Below the pieces are notes generated by a model. The model did no database searches. It was not told where the DNA came from and saw only the letters and a program-made list of their open reading frames with translations. This document shows, in pieces, positions 10,401-12,130 of a stretch of 12,130 bases of DNA. Positions within the stretch are counted from its first letter, which is position 1. Each line of letters opens with the position of its first letter. The stretch comes from Smittium culicis. Lineage: Eukaryota; Kickxellomycota; Harpellomycetes; Harpellales; Legeriomycetaceae. Where the stretch lies: assembly GCA_001970855.1 (NCBI GenBank), contig LSSN01001457.1:1-12130 (forward strand), given 5' to 3'. Both the position numbers and the translations under genes were made by a program.

Positions 10401-10742
10401 CAACCATTGCGGATTTAAAATAGCATAAATATTCTCATTTAATAATTTATTTTTAAATAAAGTCGTTTTAATAAAAATATTAAAGAACGAAATATGTTAT
10501 TTTCTGCGTAGTTGTAATATGAAAATATAAGTTATATTTTAGATTGATTTTTCTACTTTTTTTTAAAATTAAAATCCTTATAGTGTTATATTATGATAGT
10601 AAAAATTTTATTTTTTTTAGAAGCTGATATTTACAAGAATTGAAAAATAATTTACAAAATTCTAAATCTGATGTTTGTACAGATATATTTACTTTTTTTT
10701 TAGCATATGTATATATAATGGATATAATTTCGAAAACGAAAA
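7420..10742. other. Gene-free, very AT-rich stretch of about 3.3 kb
   Basis: Several frames of 66-92 codons exist here, but they start at non-ATG codons, overlap each other, have no family resemblance and are rich in Phe, Ile, Leu and Lys, as random AT-rich DNA would be. Long T and A runs are frequent, and some 60-base rows are below 20% G+C. One perfect 10-bp inverted repeat (TTTTTTTAAA at 9891-9900, TTTAAAAAAA at 9907-9916) is visible. I see no tRNA, rRNA, long repeat or array. The left end should hold the MCR1 promoter. Confidence 0.55.
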
Positions 10743-11018
10743 ATGGTTTTTATTGATCTATACGCCTTTTCATTCGATTTATTGAAAGATAATGCTAAGC
10801 TCGGCTAGATCAATATCTGGAAATTTACACTGTAGAAAAAATTACCCGCAAAATTTTAATTACCAAAGCAGAGAATGTTGAGAAAGGAGTAGGACCTATG
10901 AGTTCAGCGATTCTGAAGAATATCTCACATAGAAGCAGTAGAAATAGAAACAACGAGTATATCCTTAATTTATTTTTATCTGTTAGTTTCATAAATATAG
11001 AATACAGATATACATCAT
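10743..11018. other. Open frames on both strands, possible gene remnant
   Basis: The DNA here is less AT-biased than the stretch to its left. On the plus strand an ATG frame at 10743-10799 ends in TAG, and the +1-shifted frame then stays open from 10797 to 11018 (it includes ILITKAENVEKGVGPMSSA). On the minus strand a 55-codon ATG frame runs 10992-10825, with a basic start (MKLTDKNKLR) and a long hydrophobic run. At most one can be real. The plus-strand pattern fits a frameshifted remnant, the minus-strand pattern a small membrane protein. I recognise neither, and chance is a serious alternative. Confidence 0.2.
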
Positions 11019-11099
11019 AATCAAGTCAAGTTATTTTATTCAACATCATTTCTAATTGGTATGATTAATTTTTTGATTTATCAGGATTATGACAAGGCT

Positions 11100-11105
11100 T
11101 TTATT
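11100..11105 (-). terminator. Candidate poly(A) signal after the small minus-strand gene
   Basis: TTTATT on the plus strand reads AATAAA on the minus strand, 17 nt beyond the stop of the putative 52-residue peptide gene. It supports that gene only weakly, because the hexamer is common here. Confidence 0.2.
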
Positions 11106-11122
11106 GGTAATTAATCTGAATT

Positions 11123-11366
11123 TTACTGATGTGGGCCGTATCCGTCACTGAAAACACCATAAGGTATTCTGGACATAATTGAATCAATATCAAGCGCATT
11201 ATGAGATTTTACTTGTGCTAAAGTTACGCTATATCCTTGCAAGCTCATAGAAATCATTACAGCACAACAACTTACTATGTCAACAATAAAACTGATTCAA
11301 AAAATAAAATATAGTCAATAAATGCGTTGTCATGAAAGATCGACTCTGTGATAGCTTACACTGCAT
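11123..11366 (-). CDS. Putative small secreted peptide, two exons, 52 residues
   Basis: This model is a hypothesis. Exon 1 (11366-11360) is ATG CAG T. It is followed by an 85-nt GT-AG intron (11359-11275, GTAAGCT...GACATAG), slightly shorter than the introns of the two firm genes. Exon 2 (11274-11123) continues in phase to a TAA. The product starts MQLSCCAVMISMSLQGYSV, like a fungal signal peptide though without a basic residue near its start; a cut around residue 22 would leave about 30 residues ending IPYGVFSDGYGPHQ. Exon 2 has a balanced amino-acid composition and AT-ending codons, unlike the Phe/Ile/Lys-rich noise to its left. No family is recognised. Alternatives are the last exon of a longer gene, a transposon relic, or chance, since 50 open codons are not rare. 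Confidence 0.28.
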
Positions 11367-11560
11367 ATTCTCGTCAGTGGTGGTCAAGATGAACAGTGTG
11401 TATTGAAATTATGATCCCACTAAACCATCGGGTGATAATATTGTAGTTATAATTATTTTTAAAAAATCCAAAATTAACTCAGCTACTGTCTATCATTAAC
11501 TTTAGGTTTACATTGTATATTTTTTCTTTGTATATGAGCGTAGTGGAGAGAAAATAAGAC
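11367..11560. other. Short spacer left of the structured block
   Basis: No convincing gene is present. The part near 11367-11400 is unusually GC-balanced and carries only brief open frames on either strand. The rest is AT-rich. It would include the promoter of the putative small peptide gene. Confidence 0.3.
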
Positions 11561-11603
11561 TCCTAAGAGTGAAATACCTTGCCGTGGTTTAGGGGCTTAA
11601 GTG

Positions 11604-11623
11604 GTGTACTTTTCTAAGTACGC
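11604..11623. repeat. Hairpin 1, 8-bp stem, 4-nt loop
   Basis: GTGTACTT (11604-11611) pairs with AAGTACGC (11616-11623), with one wobble (seven Watson-Crick pairs plus one T/U-G) around the loop TTCT. The wobble allows folding as plus-strand RNA. Confidence 0.65.
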
Positions 11624-11642
11624 TATACTAAAATTTCACACA

Positions 11643-11682
11643 GCGTTGCACTATCCTTGGTCGGGGATAGTGAAGGCAACGC
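11643..11682. repeat. Hairpin 2, 14-bp stem with a 4-nt bulge
   Basis: CACTATCC (11649-11656) pairs perfectly with GGATAGTG (11665-11672) around an 8-nt loop. Directly outside, GCGTTG (11643-11648) pairs with CAACGC (11677-11682), leaving AAGG (11673-11676) bulged on one side. Fourteen perfect pairs over 40 bases is the strongest foldback in the window that is not simple A/T. Confidence 0.75.
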
Positions 11683-11683
11683 C

Positions 11684-11707
11684 CAGCGATTCGGGGGACA
11701 GCGATTC
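11684..11707. repeat. 9-bp direct repeat CAGCGATTC
   Basis: CAGCGATTC occurs at 11684-11692 and again at 11699-11707, with a period of 15 bases. It joins hairpin 2 to hairpin 3; the second copy overlaps the left arm of hairpin 3. Confidence 0.7.
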
Positions 11708-11727
11708 TAGAGGAGGACCATCTAGAA
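11705..11727. repeat. Hairpin 3, 7-bp stem
   Basis: TTCTAGA (11705-11711) and TCTAGAA (11721-11727) are perfectly complementary around the purine-rich 9-nt loop GGAGGACCA. Confidence 0.65.
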
Positions 11728-11864
11728 ACAGGAGGAACCGATTCGTTTAGCACAGTCTGAGACATTATCTGTGCACAAGTCCAGCGTTCGACAGCATTAC
11801 AGAACTCAGCCGTTTAGCAGCTTATTGTAGGAGAGCCAGGTCGATCATTACCACGTTTGGGTAG

Positions 11865-11901
11865 GAGCCTATTTTTTATTAATCCTGTTAGATGTAGGCT
11901 C
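11865..11901. repeat. Hairpin 4, 7-bp stem with a long loop
   Basis: GAGCCTA (11865-11871) pairs perfectly with TAGGCTC (11895-11901) across a 23-nt, mostly A/T loop. It is weaker than the neighbouring hairpins but belongs to the same block. Confidence 0.5.
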
Positions 11902-12055
11902 TGACTAGGAGCTCAATGATCTCAACGAATTCAATTTTGTTGGAACGAGCTTAATTCAATGGCTGCTTGTAACTTCAGTCATCCAGCCTACTTGAAGCAA
12001 TGCCTGGGTGGATCTTTCGGATGGTAGATTGATCCCATTTCCCTTTAGGTACGCA

Positions 12056-12069
12056 GCCGGTAGACCGGC
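12056..12069. repeat. Hairpin 5, 5-bp GC stem, 4-nt loop
   Basis: GCCGG (12056-12060) pairs with CCGGC (12065-12069) around TAGA. The stem is entirely G/C, striking in this genome, and marks the right end of the GC-richer block. Confidence 0.6.
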
Positions 12070-12130
12070 AGAGGAATTTACTAGTATTAGAATATTAGTT
12101 TTTTTATGCCTTGCACCGAATTTCTATTTT

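Larger units (their letters stand above)
11561..12085. other. GC-richer, hairpin-rich block: structured RNA or mobile-element untranslated region
   Basis: Base composition changes sharply: 11641-11700 has 36 G/C in 60 bases, while much of the DNA further left is near 20-25%. No long frame crosses the block on either strand, yet it holds several perfect hairpins and a 9-bp direct repeat in about 500 bases. This combination suggests selection on RNA or DNA structure, such as the untranslated end of a non-LTR retrotransposon, a SINE-like unit or a non-coding RNA. An A-box-like string (TGGTTTAGGGG, 11585-11595) exists, but no convincing B box or cloverleaf, so I do not call a tRNA-derived SINE. 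The orientation is unknown. The right border is uncertain because AT-rich sequence returns just before the window ends. Confidence 0.4.

Noticed and set aside
10183..10428. Plus-strand frame of 81 codons with hydrophobic character
   Set aside because: It begins at TTG, the upstream ATG (10178) is in another frame and stops after 20 codons, and the hydrophobicity is what T-rich codons give by chance.
11124..11156. CTGATG ... GAAAA string resembling a hammerhead ribozyme core
   Set aside because: The invariant A after CTGATG is a T and no proper stem II or stem III with a cleavage site can be drawn.
11581..11640. tRNA-like start with an A-box-like motif
   Set aside because: The anticodon-like hairpin has the wrong loop size and there is no T-arm or B box at the expected distance.

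Overview
The window looks like nuclear DNA of an AT-rich fungus, possibly an early-diverging one. Three things support this. Two genes match the fungal/animal families Ctf4/WDHD1 and Mcr1. Both are cut by short (96-155 nt) GT-AG introns, at least one with a perfect TACTAAC branch box. The intergenic DNA is extremely AT-rich and carries eukaryotic AATAAA-type signals. The exact lineage cannot be fixed from the sequence alone.

Layout, left to right. (1) 116-1012 (+): an intronless gene for a probable secreted, GPI-anchored-looking protein. It has a signal peptide, an Ala-Pro repeat, a very basic eight-cysteine domain and a hydrophobic C-terminus. (2) 1013-1549: a convergent intergenic spacer with inverted repeats and poly(A)-type signals for both flanking genes. 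(3) 1550-5756 (-): a nine-exon gene, rebuilt here exon by exon, for a 1082-residue Ctf4/WDHD1 (And-1, Mcl1, SepB) replisome adaptor. (4) 5757-6351: spacer. (5) 6352-7419 (-): a two-exon gene for a mitochondrial NADH-cytochrome b5 reductase (Mcr1-like, 323 residues). (6) About 7420-10742: roughly 3.3 kb of very AT-rich DNA with no gene I can defend. (7) 10743-11366: higher-complexity DNA with short open frames on both strands, including a weak candidate for a two-exon, 52-residue secreted peptide on the minus strand. (8) About 11560-12085: an abrupt GC-richer block packed with perfect hairpins and a short direct repeat. It may be a structured RNA or the untranslated end of a mobile element, and runs close to the window edge.

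The genes do not form a pathway. Ctf4 works at the replication fork, Mcr1 in mitochondrial outer-membrane/intermembrane-space electron transfer, and the first gene at the cell surface or outside the cell. The most novel items are the eight-cysteine Ala-Pro protein and the structured block at the right end.
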